A DNA stretch of 64,000 nucleotides from Shinella sp. SUS2 (GCF_001262505.1 NZ_KQ410738.1:110869-174868); one strand, 5' to 3'; shown: positions 34,380 to 42,552, numbered from the stretch's first letter. Program-made: numbers and translations. Notes: a model not told the origin generated them from the sequence alone.

Positions 34380-35279
34380 CTACTCCATCATGCCGGGCAG
34401 CCCAGCCGCCAGGGTATCGATCGCCAGCCGGACGCGCGGCAGCATGACGGGGGAGCGCGGCCAGACAGCGTGGGTTTCGAAGGTGACCGACGGCACAGCC
34501 CTCAGGACCTGTCGAAGCCGTCCAGCAGCAACATCGTTCCGAATCATCCAGCAGGGCAACCAGGCAAGCCCCAACCCGCGGCAGGCTGCATCCCGGATCG
34601 ATTCGAGATCATCCAGCCTTAGGCGGGAACGGGGCAGGACGACGCGCCAGGGGTCATCGGGCGATGGAAACACCCAGGTATCGTGGCTCTCTCTCTTGCC
34701 ATAGATGATGCCCTCGTGGTTTGGCAAATCCTCCAGTCGCTGTGGTTCGCCATGCATCTCGATATAGGCCGGCGAGGCACAGACCGTCAGGCGCTGGAAG
34801 GCGACCCGCCGGACGACGGTGTCGGCATCGTCCTTGAGACGGCCATTGCGCACCGCAAGATCGAACCCGTCAGCCCGCAGGTCCGCGACACGGTCGCTGA
34901 AGGACAGATCGAGTTCGAGCCCCGGATGGTGGTCCAACAGGCCGATCAGCAGCGGCGCGACGCATTGGCGGCCGAAGATGACAGGCATCGTGACCCGCAG
35001 CTTGCCGCGGACATCGCGCCGGCCCGATTCCAGTTCGGCCTCGCCGGCCCGGATCTCCTCGATCGCCCTCAGGCACCGTTCATAGAAATAGCGGCCTTCT
35101 TCCGTCATGCCCTGGCTGCGCGTCGTGCGATGAAAGAGCCTGACTTTCAGCCGCGTCTCCATGCGTGCGATCGTCTTGGCGACGGCCGAGCGTGTCAGGT
35201 TGAGCCGCTTCGCCGCTGCCGAGAACCCACCGGCATCAACCGCTTCCACGAAAACCGAGACGTCCTTCAGGTGTTCCAT
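34380..35279 (-). CDS. LysR-family transcriptional regulator
   Basis: A 299-residue LysR-type regulator. The N-terminal winged helix (residues 1-60) is MEHLKDVSVFVEAVDAGGFSAAAKRL followed by LTRSAVAKTIARMETRL. The C-terminal effector-binding domain spans about 90-295. It is of the CrgA/DsdC-like group that often controls an adjacent divergent oxidoreductase. It is transcribed away from the alcohol/quinone dehydrogenase at 35380, which it probably regulates. It is separated from the PgtC-like gene by about 100 bases. Confidence 0.93.
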   Translation of the reverse strand: MEHLKDVSVFVEAVDAGGFSAAAKRLNLTRSAVAKTIARMETRLKVRLFHRTTRSQGMTEEGRYFYERCLRAIEEIRAGEAELESGRRDVRGKLRVTMPVIFGRQCVAPLLIGLLDHHPGLELDLSFSDRVADLRADGFDLAVRNGRLKDDADTVVRRVAFQRLTVCASPAYIEMHGEPQRLEDLPNHEGIIYGKRESHDTWVFPSPDDPWRVVLPRSRLRLDDLESIRDAACRGLGLAWLPCWMIRNDVAAGRLRQVLRAVPSVTFETHAVWPRSPVMLPRVRLAIDTLAAGLPGMME

Positions 35280-35379
35280 ATTGTATCCATTCAGGAACCA
35301 GTGTGGCGAATTAATACCGCAACTGCCGATGAATTTTCAACGATAGACTTCCTTCAACACATCGAGAAGGAGATTAGCG
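35280..35379. promoter_or_regulatory. Divergent LysR/dehydrogenase promoter region
   Basis: This 100-base gap is AT-rich at 35307-35345 and should contain both divergent promoters and the LysR site. ATTC (35289-35292) and GAAT (35308-35311) form a loose dyad. An AAGGAG ribosome-binding site precedes ATG 35380. No exact operator can be fixed by eye. Confidence 0.45.
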
Positions 35380-36393
35380 ATGACAATGGCAAGGCAGTGG
35401 AGCATGGCGGCGATCGGTCCGAAGGACTTCGCGATCCGCGCTGCGGCAATCGCGGAGCCCGGGCATGGCGAGGTTCGCGTGCGCACCGAAGCCGTTTCCC
35501 TCAACTACCGCGACAAGCTCGTTCTGGAGAGCGGCATGGGCCTGCCGCTGGACTATCCCTTCGTGCCCGCCTCCGACATGGCCGGCGTGGTCGAGGCCGT
35601 CGGCCCCGGCGTCAGCCGCTTCAAGGCGGGCGACAAGGTGATCTCCACCTTCATGCCCGGCCGGATCGAGGGCAAGGGCCTGGGCGATGCGCGCAATCCG
35701 CCCTACAGGACGCTCGGCGGTGCGCATCCCGGCGTGCTCTCGGAATATGTGACGTTCCCGGCCGACTGGTTCGTTGCCGCACCGAAGACGCTGGATGCCG
35801 GGGAAGCGAGCACGCTGCCCTGCGCCGGCCTTACAGCATGGATGGCACTCATCGAGAGCGGAAGCCTGAAGGCCGGTGAGAAGGTGCTGATCCAGGGAAC
35901 AGGCGGGGTCGCTCTCTTCGCCTTGCAGATTGCACGGGCGCACGGCGCGCAGACCTTCGTCACGTCGTCGAGCGCAGAAAAGCACGAAAGGCTGCGCGCG
36001 CTCAAAGCCGACCATCTGCTCCCGCGTGACGGCTGGGTCGAGCGGCTCATCGACCTGACGGACGGCCATGGCGCCGACCACGTGCTCGATATCGCCGGCG
36101 GCGCGGGTTTTGGAGAGGCGCTGAAAGCGGTGGCTGTCGGCGGGCGGGTCTCCTTGATCGGCGTGTTCGAAGGGTTCGAAATCTCCGGTCCCGCCTCCGC
36201 GCTTCTTCTCAAGTCGCCGGTCGTGCAGGGCATTTCGGTCGGTCATCGCCGGGCACTGGAGGATTTCGTGCGGGCCGTGGACAGCATCGGCCTCAAGCCG
36301 GTGATCGACAGGCGCTATCGCTTCGAGGAGGCGGATCAGGCCTTTGCACATCTCGATCGCGGACCATTCGGGAAGGTCGTGATCGAGTTCTGA
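35380..36393 (+). CDS. Zinc-type alcohol dehydrogenase/quinone oxidoreductase family protein
   Basis: A 337-residue medium-chain dehydrogenase/reductase. GroES-like domain: VSLNYRDKLVLESGMG (about residues 40-55) and ASDMAGVVEAVGPGVSRFKAGDKV. The Rossmann domain has an AXXGXXG-like signature GTGGVALFALQ (about 172-182). The cysteine that normally binds catalytic zinc is replaced by tyrosine (NYRDK), and the structural-zinc cysteines are absent, so it is probably an NADPH-dependent quinone/enone reductase type. It is likely controlled by the divergent LysR regulator. Confidence 0.9.
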   Translation: MTMARQWSMAAIGPKDFAIRAAAIAEPGHGEVRVRTEAVSLNYRDKLVLESGMGLPLDYPFVPASDMAGVVEAVGPGVSRFKAGDKVISTFMPGRIEGKGLGDARNPPYRTLGGAHPGVLSEYVTFPADWFVAAPKTLDAGEASTLPCAGLTAWMALIESGSLKAGEKVLIQGTGGVALFALQIARAHGAQTFVTSSSAEKHERLRALKADHLLPRDGWVERLIDLTDGHGADHVLDIAGGAGFGEALKAVAVGGRVSLIGVFEGFEISGPASALLLKSPVVQGISVGHRRALEDFVRAVDSIGLKPVIDRRYRFEEADQAFAHLDRGPFGKVVIEF

Positions 36394-36404
36394 CCGTCGT
36401 TGAA

Positions 36405-36434
36405 CCGCCCGGCGCCAAAAAATACGCCGGGCGG
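36405..36434. terminator. Bidirectional hairpin between convergent genes
   Basis: CCGCCCGGCG pairs with CGCCGGGCGG around a ten-base A-rich loop. It is 11 bases after the dehydrogenase stop and 35 bases before the TRAP binding-protein stop on the other strand. No clear T tract. Confidence 0.6.
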
Positions 36435-36468
36435 CAGAGCCGTGTTGAACGCCTGTACGGGGCAAGGG

Positions 36469-37467
36469 CTATGCCGACTGGACGGCCCTGATACGCTCAA
36501 CGCCGCCAACGATGGCGGAGAAATCCTGCCAGACGCCCTGCGCGCCCTTCTGCCATTCGTCAAACGCGTCCGGTTTCAGCAGCTTGCCGCCGTTCTTCAG
36601 CGATTGCTCGACGGACTTCGCTTCGTCCTCGACAATGAGCTGGTTGAAATAGGTCGCCCCCTGGCGCGATGCATCCTGGAAGACGGCCTTCTGCTCATCG
36701 TTAAGCTGGCCCCAGAAGCCGGCGGCGTAGAAGATGACGCCCGACGCCCAGATATGGCCCGTTTCCGTCATGTAGGGCACGACTTCGTAGAGCTTGAAGC
36801 CGGCATAGGCCGATTTGGTAAGGTCCATGGCATCGGCAACGCCGGTCGACAACGCATTGTAAGTCTCGGTGATCGGAATACCGACGGGCGTGGTGTCGAA
36901 AGCGCTCCACAACCTCGTGTGCAGCGGGCTCTGGATAACCCGGATCTTCTTGCCCTTCAGCTGGTCCGGGCGCGTGACCGGCTCCTTGGTGAGGAGATGG
37001 CGCGCTCCGTAGTTGATGAAGTCGCCGACCACGAAATTCTGCGCGGCAAGCTTTTGCCGGAGGTCGGCGCCGACGTCGCCATCGACCGTCTTGCGCACAT
37101 GGGCGGCATCCCGGAAGAGGAAGGGCAGGTCGAGTATCTGCAGGTCCGGTACCCAGCCCGAAAGCGAGGAGACTGTCGAAAGGCTGGCGTGAACGGAACC
37201 GAGGCGGGCGCCTTCGGCCACTTCCTTCTCGCCGCCCAGTGCGCCGTTCTTGACGATATTGAAGCGGAACTGGCCCGGAAGCTGCGCCTCCACCAGTTCG
37301 CTGATCTTCACCCACACCCTGGTTTCCGGCTTGTCGTCACCCAAGAGCGAGGCGACCGTGATCGTCGTGGCGCTGGCGGATGCCGCGCGAATATAGGCCG
37401 GCGCCGCAAAGGCGAGCCCGGTGGCGGCAGCGGTCTTCAAAAGAGTACGGCGGTTGAGATTGCTCAT
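36469..37467 (-). CDS. TRAP transporter substrate-binding protein (DctP family), Tat-exported
   Basis: A 332-residue DctP-type periplasmic protein. The Tat signal NRRTLLKTAAATGLAFAAPAYIRA is visible; export of TRAP binding proteins by Tat is common. The conserved arginine segment KGKKIRVIQSPLHTRLWSAF (about residues 155-175) is the carboxylate/anion-binding part of the family. ATG 37467 gives MSNLNRR; an in-frame ATG at 37482 is also possible. It is last in an operon with a cytosolic binding-like protein, an SsuD-type monooxygenase and the TRAP permease, implying a sulfonate ligand. Confidence 0.9.
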   Translation of the reverse strand: MSNLNRRTLLKTAAATGLAFAAPAYIRAASASATTITVASLLGDDKPETRVWVKISELVEAQLPGQFRFNIVKNGALGGEKEVAEGARLGSVHASLSTVSSLSGWVPDLQILDLPFLFRDAAHVRKTVDGDVGADLRQKLAAQNFVVGDFINYGARHLLTKEPVTRPDQLKGKKIRVIQSPLHTRLWSAFDTTPVGIPITETYNALSTGVADAMDLTKSAYAGFKLYEVVPYMTETGHIWASGVIFYAAGFWGQLNDEQKAVFQDASRQGATYFNQLIVEDEAKSVEQSLKNGGKLLKPDAFDEWQKGAQGVWQDFSAIVGGVERIRAVQSA

Positions 37468-37493
37468 GTCTGATGTCCCCATGACAAGATGCG

Positions 37494-39326
37494 TTAGAAA
37501 AGAATCGCCCAGGCGCAAAAGATCGCCAGGGAAACGAGAAGCGCGGCGAGATAGGGCACGACGGCCCGAAAGAGCGCTGTGGCGGGAATGTGGGTCACGC
37601 CGCTCACCACGAAGATGAGCATGCCGAGCGGCGGCGTCAGGCCGTGGATCATCAGATTGACCACCAGAATGACCCCGAAATGGATCGGATCGATGCCGGC
37701 GGCCACCGCGGCCGGCAGCAGGATCGGGCCGAACAGCAGGATCGCCGCGCCGATATCGAGCACGAGGCCGACGACGAGAAGGATGATGTTCGAAAGGATG
37801 AGGACCGCAAGCGCACTTCCGCCCAAAACTGTCACGAATTGGGTGACGAGGCCCGAGACGTCATCCACGGCGAGCAGGAACGCGAAGGGACCGGCGGTGC
37901 CGATCAGCAAGCCGATCGCAGCCGCTTCCGTCGCTGCCTGGCGGAAAGAAAGAAAGACGGAACCGAACCCGAGTTTCGACCAGGCCGCAAGGCCGAGCGT
38001 GTAGAGCGCAGCCAGGGCGGCAGCTTCCGTCGTCGTGACGACGCCGACGCGGATGCCCACCACGACAATGATACCAAGGCCGAAGGCCGGAATGGCCGCT
38101 ATGGCGGCCCTTCCACGCTCGGCGCCCGTCGCACGGACCTGCCCTACCTGCTCCCGGACCGTCAGGTGAATGGCCACCGCAAGGCAGACGGCCATCAGCC
38201 CGCCGGCAAAGAAACCGCCGACCAGAAGCGAACCCACGGACAGGTTGGTCGCCGCAGCAAGGATCAGGAAGGCGATCGAGGGCGGAATGACGTTGTCCAG
38301 TACCGAGGTCGCGGCGATGATCGCACCGGCCTGCGCCGGCGGATAACCGTGGCGGACAAGTTCGGGCTGGAAGGTCGATGCACCGAAGGCAGCATTGGCG
38401 AAAGACGAGCCGGAGGCGCCGGAAAACAGCACGCTCGTCAGAAGCGTCGTCTGCGCCAACCCGGCCCGCCGGTGGCCGACCATGGAGGCGGCGAAACGCA
38501 CGAGCTGGTTGGCGACGCCAGACGCCGTCAAGAGCCCGCCGACCAGGAGAAAGAAGGGAATGGCGAGCAGCAGGAACTTCGACATGCCGGTAACGGTCGT
38601 CGAAACGATCGCCGGTTCCGGTAGGCTGCTGCCGAAGGCGATCGCGACATAGGCCGCGGCAAGGAAGGCATGCGCCAGCGGCGCGGCCAGAAGCAGGCCA
38701 AGCCCCGCCACGACCGCCAGAAAGAGGCTTGGCGGCAGGTCCGTGCCAAATCCGGTCTCCGGGACACCGAAATAGACCGCCGCACCGAGCACGAGCGATG
38801 CGGATACGCCGCCGATCCTGCCCTCTCCGATCCGCCGCAGGACAAGCACGACGAGGACGAGGCCGCCTCCCGCGCCAAGAAAACCGAAGCGGATCCATTC
38901 CGGGATGCCAAGCGTCGGCGATACGCCGCCCAGCATGGCCATAATCTCGCTGCCGCCAAAAAGCAGGATCGACGCGGCAAGGACCGTGAACACATCCGCG
39001 AGCATCTGAGCCAGGGGCAGCAAACGCGCCGGCAGCAACCGAATGAAAACATCGAGCCGCATGGCCAGCGCGCTGCCGAGGCTGAGCGGCGCGCCAAGCG
39101 CGATCAGCGCGACATGCAGCCAGATTGCAAGATCTTCTGAGCCGACAAAGCCGGTCGAGAAGAAATAGCGCAATCCGACGCTCACCAGCACAACCGCGAG
39201 CAGCATGGTAAGAATGAAGGCCGCGAAGGCGCCGAGCGCATCTTCGATCCGCTTCAATGCATGTTCGGCAAGATTGCGCGCGGGCGCGGCCGGCGCGTCG
39301 AGGATGGAGGACTGGCTGATGGCCAC
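37494..39326 (-). CDS. TRAP transporter permease, fused small and large subunits (DctQM)
   Basis: A 610-residue membrane protein. The first four helices (about residues 30-150) are DctQ-like. An extra helical linker (about 150-220) follows, then a DctM-like 12-helix domain with motifs GASGSSFANAAFGA and NVIPPSIAFLILAAATN. Fusion of Q and M is known in the SiaQM type. It uses an ion gradient, not ATP, for uptake. It lies between the SsuD-like gene (18 bases away) and the DctP gene. Confidence 0.92.
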   Translation of the reverse strand: MAISQSSILDAPAAPARNLAEHALKRIEDALGAFAAFILTMLLAVVLVSVGLRYFFSTGFVGSEDLAIWLHVALIALGAPLSLGSALAMRLDVFIRLLPARLLPLAQMLADVFTVLAASILLFGGSEIMAMLGGVSPTLGIPEWIRFGFLGAGGGLVLVVLVLRRIGEGRIGGVSASLVLGAAVYFGVPETGFGTDLPPSLFLAVVAGLGLLLAAPLAHAFLAAAYVAIAFGSSLPEPAIVSTTVTGMSKFLLLAIPFFLLVGGLLTASGVANQLVRFAASMVGHRRAGLAQTTLLTSVLFSGASGSSFANAAFGASTFQPELVRHGYPPAQAGAIIAATSVLDNVIPPSIAFLILAAATNLSVGSLLVGGFFAGGLMAVCLAVAIHLTVREQVGQVRATGAERGRAAIAAIPAFGLGIIVVVGIRVGVVTTTEAAALAALYTLGLAAWSKLGFGSVFLSFRQAATEAAAIGLLIGTAGPFAFLLAVDDVSGLVTQFVTVLGGSALAVLILSNIILLVVGLVLDIGAAILLFGPILLPAAVAAGIDPIHFGVILVVNLMIHGLTPPLGMLIFVVSGVTHIPATALFRAVVPYLAALLVSLAIFCAWAILF

Positions 39327-39344
39327 GCGTTTACCTTTCCGCTC

Positions 39345-40475
39345 TCAGGCGCTCTTGACCGTCGAGAGGTCGCGGTCGAAGAGTGTCGACCAGGTGAATT
39401 GCCGCGCCTGCGACACCTCCCGGGAAACATCGAGCCGCGGCAGAACCGTCTCGCCAAAACGATAGGCTTCCTCGAGCAGGGGCATGCCGGAGAGGATGAA
39501 GGTTTCGACGCCGGCTTTCCGGTAGGCCTCCAGCGTCCGGATAACGGTATCGGGCGAACCGACGATCGCCGTACCCGGTCCCGGCCGGACAAGCCCGATG
39601 CCAGCCCAGAGATCCGGAGCGACTTCCAGGTCCCGCAGGTTGGTGGGCTTCAGGCCGCCGTGCATCGCGGTCATGCGCTGCTGGCCGACGGAGTCGCTCC
39701 GGCCGACGAAGCGCTGATTGGCTGCAATTGCAGTGTCGTCCATGCGGTCGTAGAGATCCGCAGCAGCCTCCCAGGCCTTGGCATCCGTGTCGCGCACGAT
39801 CACGTAGAGCCGGATGCCATATTCAAGCTTGCGGCCATAGCGGTCCGCCCTCGCCTTCACCGCGTCGATCTTTTCCTTGATCTGCTCCGGCGTCTCGCCC
39901 CACGACAGATACGTGTCGACATGTCTGGCGGCGACATCGAGTGCCTTGTCGGAGGATCCGCCGAACCAGAGCGGTGGCGGCGCGATGGTCTCGCCGACCG
40001 GTAACGCCAGCCGAGCACCGTCCGTCTTGAAATACCTGCCCTGGTGCGTGACGGTTTCGCCGGCAAACAGCCGATGCCAGATCTGCAGATATTCATCCGC
40101 CATATCGTAGCGCTCGTCATGCGGCATGGTCATGCCATAGGCGCCGAGCATCTTCGCGTCGCCGGAGACGATGTTGATCAACAGCCGCCCGCGCGAGAAC
40201 TCCTGCAGCGTCGCCGCCATCTTGGCGAGCAGCGTCGGCGCGACGAGGCCGGGATGGATCGCGACGAGGAGTTTCATCCGTTCCGTGGAAGACAGCAGCG
40301 CGCTTGCCAGCACCCAGACGTCGTGCGCACCGGTCGCAAACAGCGCACCGGTAAAACCGAGATGGTCATAGGCCTGGGCGAGCTGCTTGTAATATCCGAG
40401 ATCGACCTTGCGGGAGCCTTCCGGCTGCCAGGGATAAGCCCCATCCGGAGCGCACATATACCAGAGAACGTTCAT
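39345..40475 (-). CDS. ssuD: FMNH2-dependent alkanesulfonate monooxygenase (SsuD type)
   Basis: A 376-residue luciferase-like monooxygenase related to the protein at 21840-23009. Shared blocks include GRLLINIVSGD, MPHDERYDMADEYLQIW, PPPLWFGGSSDKALDVAARHVDTYLSWGE and DLWAGIGLVRPGPGTAIVG. It is expected to release sulfite from an alkanesulfonate using FMNH2. Its operon starts with a signal-less SsuA-like protein and continues with a TRAP importer. ATG 40475 lies ten bases after the upstream stop. Confidence 0.93.
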   Translation of the reverse strand: MNVLWYMCAPDGAYPWQPEGSRKVDLGYYKQLAQAYDHLGFTGALFATGAHDVWVLASALLSSTERMKLLVAIHPGLVAPTLLAKMAATLQEFSRGRLLINIVSGDAKMLGAYGMTMPHDERYDMADEYLQIWHRLFAGETVTHQGRYFKTDGARLALPVGETIAPPPLWFGGSSDKALDVAARHVDTYLSWGETPEQIKEKIDAVKARADRYGRKLEYGIRLYVIVRDTDAKAWEAAADLYDRMDDTAIAANQRFVGRSDSVGQQRMTAMHGGLKPTNLRDLEVAPDLWAGIGLVRPGPGTAIVGSPDTVIRTLEAYRKAGVETFILSGMPLLEEAYRFGETVLPRLDVSREVSQARQFTWSTLFDRDLSTVKSA

Positions 40476-40485
40476 CGAAGGCTCC

Positions 40486-41328
40486 TCAAGCGGACAGGAT
40501 CGATCGCTTCAATGCGACCCCGGTGGAAAAAAGACCGTGCCGGTGAAGGGTGTCGGCCTCGGCCTGCTGTTCGGCGATAATCTCCGCGCCCGCCGGACCG
40601 ACGGAGAAATCCCGAGAGCGAAGGACACGCTCCCAGGCATCCGCATCGCCATCGCTGTTCTCTTCCGCGGCCAGCAGCTCCGCCGCCTTGCGGAGATCCG
40701 CCGTCACTTCCCGGCCGACACGATCGAGTTCGTCCGTGATGGTCCGGATCGTTTCGGCCGGCAGCGCGTGCCGTTCGAGCGTCCAGAAGAGGGAGCGGTT
40801 GGGAATGGTCCCGCCGCAGCGGACGAGCAGTCGCAGGTCCGGCCTGCCCGAGACCCTTTCGAGGCGTGGCGACATGGCGACCCAGGCATCGACCCGGCCC
40901 TCCAGAAGTTCCTCCAGGGAATCGTGGTGGGCGCTCTCGACCCTCGTCACATCTGCCAGGCCGAGCCCCTCGCCTTCCAGGCTGCGCGCCAGCAGATACG
41001 TGTGAAAGGAGCCATCGACGAGGGAAACCCGCTTGCCGGCAAGGCCGGCCATGGACTGGATATCGCTGTCCACCCGCACGAAAATCGCGCCATTGGCCGG
41101 GCGCGGCGCCGAAGCCGCGATGTACTGCACGCCGAGCCCCAGCGCATCGGCCTCGATCGGCGGTGTCGAGCCCGTGCCGCCAAAATGGATCCTGCCGCTT
41201 TCAAGCAAGCGGGCGGTATCGCGCCCTTCGCCATAAGGCACGAATTCCGGGTCAAGTTTCGCGAAGCTGCCCGGCCAGAGCCGGGCGAGCCGCAAATGTA
41301 GATTGTTCGGATGGACGCCGATCCGCAT
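40486..41328 (-). CDS. SsuA-like binding-fold protein lacking a signal peptide
   Basis: A 280-residue protein of the SsuA/NMT1 periplasmic-binding fold. It begins directly with the mature domain (MRIGVHPNNLHLRLARLWPG) and has the cleft motif GRIHFGGTGSTPP (about residues 47-59) and LAGKRVSLVDGSFHTYLLA. ATG 41328 follows GGGAG; a GTG at 41334 adds two residues. Upstream sequence is a promoter, so no exported start is available. A cytoplasmic role is implied: sulfonate sensor, carrier to the monooxygenase, or an enzyme, since DszB desulfinase uses this fold. The single cysteine lies in VRCGGT. It has no ABC permease partner in the operon. Confidence 0.82.
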   Translation of the reverse strand: MRIGVHPNNLHLRLARLWPGSFAKLDPEFVPYGEGRDTARLLESGRIHFGGTGSTPPIEADALGLGVQYIAASAPRPANGAIFVRVDSDIQSMAGLAGKRVSLVDGSFHTYLLARSLEGEGLGLADVTRVESAHHDSLEELLEGRVDAWVAMSPRLERVSGRPDLRLLVRCGGTIPNRSLFWTLERHALPAETIRTITDELDRVGREVTADLRKAAELLAAEENSDGDADAWERVLRSRDFSVGPAGAEIIAEQQAEADTLHRHGLFSTGVALKRSILSA

Positions 41329-41334
41329 TTTCAC

Positions 41335-41545
41335 TCCCGCATGTCAATTCTGCGAGACAATTTACTTTTTTATAGATTGAAAGCGAGGAAGGCTGTCCCG
41401 GCCTGCGGGCGTGATCGCAATGAGAATTCTATTAAATCGATAGAATAAGGAATATTTCTGCTTCTATCGGCGATAGCGCTGTCCCGGCCGTTGAATTTGA
41501 GCGAGAGACATTTTACTTTTTTATAGAGCAATAGGGAGTGTGTCC
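41335..41545. promoter_or_regulatory. Divergent promoter region with direct and inverted repeats
   Basis: This 211-base gap separates the sulfonate/TRAP operon (minus) and the ArsR-GST genes (plus). A 23-base direct repeat with one mismatch occurs at 41354-41376 and 41505-41527, containing TTTACTTTTTTATAGA. Between them are a perfect seven-base palindrome ATTCTAT-N7-ATAGAAT (41426-41446, site H) and CTATC-ggc-GATAG (41464-41476). The layout suggests cooperative binding and shared control of both directions. Confidence 0.6.
41426..41446. promoter_or_regulatory. Palindrome ATTCTAT-N7-ATAGAAT (site H)
   Basis: A perfect inverted repeat with the same TCTAT-N7-ATAGA core as site A at 6134-6150. 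It is centred between the two divergent starts and is a prime operator candidate for the ArsR-type regulator or a sulfur-starvation regulator. Confidence 0.55.
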
Positions 41546-41911
41546 TTGACCAAGCCGGTCTCCAATCGAATTTGCCGCAGCGTCGGCGAGGCCAGCGAGC
41601 TCCTGAAACTGGTTGGCAATGCCAATCGCCTCGCGATCATCTGTTATCTCATGGAGACGGAGGCCTCCGTTTCTGCCCTCGAAGAGGAGCTCGGCATCCG
41701 CCAGCCAACGCTGTCGCAGCAGCTCGCCGAACTGCGTGAAGCCGGCATCGTCATGGCGCGCAGGGAGGGCAAGGCGATCGTCTATCGTGTCGGCGATCCA
41801 AGGGCCGAGGCGATCGTGCATACCCTGCGCCAGCTCTATGCAGGCCTCGACGACGTGACCGGGCGCTTCGCCATGCGGGCGCTGCCGGTCGAGGACAGGA
41901 TGTTCGACTGA
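41546..41911 (+). CDS. ArsR-family winged-helix transcriptional regulator
   Basis: A 121-residue ArsR-type DNA-binding protein. The recognition region is SALEEELGIRQPTLSQQLAELREAGIVMARREGKAIVYRV. The start is probably TTG 41546, seven bases after GGGAG; GTG 41540 is an alternative too close to that site. It resembles the BigR/SqrR sulfur-responsive branch and keeps a cysteine in RLAIICYLME plus an N-terminal one (NRICRS). The second sensing cysteine expected near the C-terminal helix (here LRQLYAG) is absent, so its signal may differ. A GST gene follows after two bases. Confidence 0.88.
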   Translation: MTKPVSNRICRSVGEASELLKLVGNANRLAIICYLMETEASVSALEEELGIRQPTLSQQLAELREAGIVMARREGKAIVYRVGDPRAEAIVHTLRQLYAGLDDVTGRFAMRALPVEDRMFD

Positions 41912-41913
41912 CG

Positions 41914-42543
41914 ATGATCGACCTCTACACCTGGATCACTCCGAACGGTCTGAAGGTCTCGATCGCGCTCGAAGAGTTCGGCCTCGACTATCGCCCCCAC
42001 ACGATCGATATCACCCGGGGCGACCAGTTCTCGCCGGAATACCGAAAAATCAATCCCGGTTCGAAGATCCCGGCGATCATCGACCATGACACGGGCGTCA
42101 CGCTTTCCGATTCAAGCGCGATCCTTCTCTACCTTGCGGAAAAGACCGGCCGCTTGCTGCCGGCGAGCGGCCCCGCCCGGTTCGAGGCCGTCGAATGGCT
42201 CTTCTGGCAGGCAGGAGGCTTCGGCCCGACACTGGGGCACGCGCATACCTTCCTCACCTACAATCCCGGAAAGGCACCCTTCGCCGAGGCCCTGTTCGCG
42301 GGCGAAACACGCCGGCTCTACAGCACCCTCGAGGCACGGTTGGCCGGTCGCGAGCATATCGCCGGCGACTATTCGATCGCCGACATCGCGATCTGGCCAT
42401 GGGTCTCGCGCTTCCAGCGCCACGTGATCGATCTTGGCGACTTTCCCGAGGTACAGCGCTGGTATCTCGCAATGGCAGGCCGCGCACCCGTGAAACGCGG
42501 CTACGCGGTCCCGCATGTCACAGGCGAGATACCGTTACCCTGA
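41914..42543 (+). CDS. Glutathione S-transferase family protein (YfcG/Nu-class-like)
   Basis: A 209-residue GST. The thioredoxin-like N-terminal domain (residues 1-80) begins MIDLYTWITPNGLKVSIALEE and has the glutathione-binding cis-proline and SDSSAILLYLAEK (G-site Ser). The C-terminal helical domain includes IAGDYSIADIAIWPWV, the conserved folding motif. YfcG/YghU-type members reduce disulfides or bind glutathione polysulfides. It is coupled to the ArsR regulator and convergent with the sugar-ABC operon. A role in sulfane-sulfur or thiol stress handling is inferred. Confidence 0.9.
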   Translation: MIDLYTWITPNGLKVSIALEEFGLDYRPHTIDITRGDQFSPEYRKINPGSKIPAIIDHDTGVTLSDSSAILLYLAEKTGRLLPASGPARFEAVEWLFWQAGGFGPTLGHAHTFLTYNPGKAPFAEALFAGETRRLYSTLEARLAGREHIAGDYSIADIAIWPWVSRFQRHVIDLGDFPEVQRWYLAMAGRAPVKRGYAVPHVTGEIPLP

Positions 42544-42552
42544 AAGCGGCAA

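Noticed and set aside
35380..36393. Zinc-dependent alcohol dehydrogenase
   Set aside because: The catalytic-zinc cysteine is replaced by tyrosine and the structural-zinc cysteines are missing, so a zinc-free quinone/enone reductase type is favoured.
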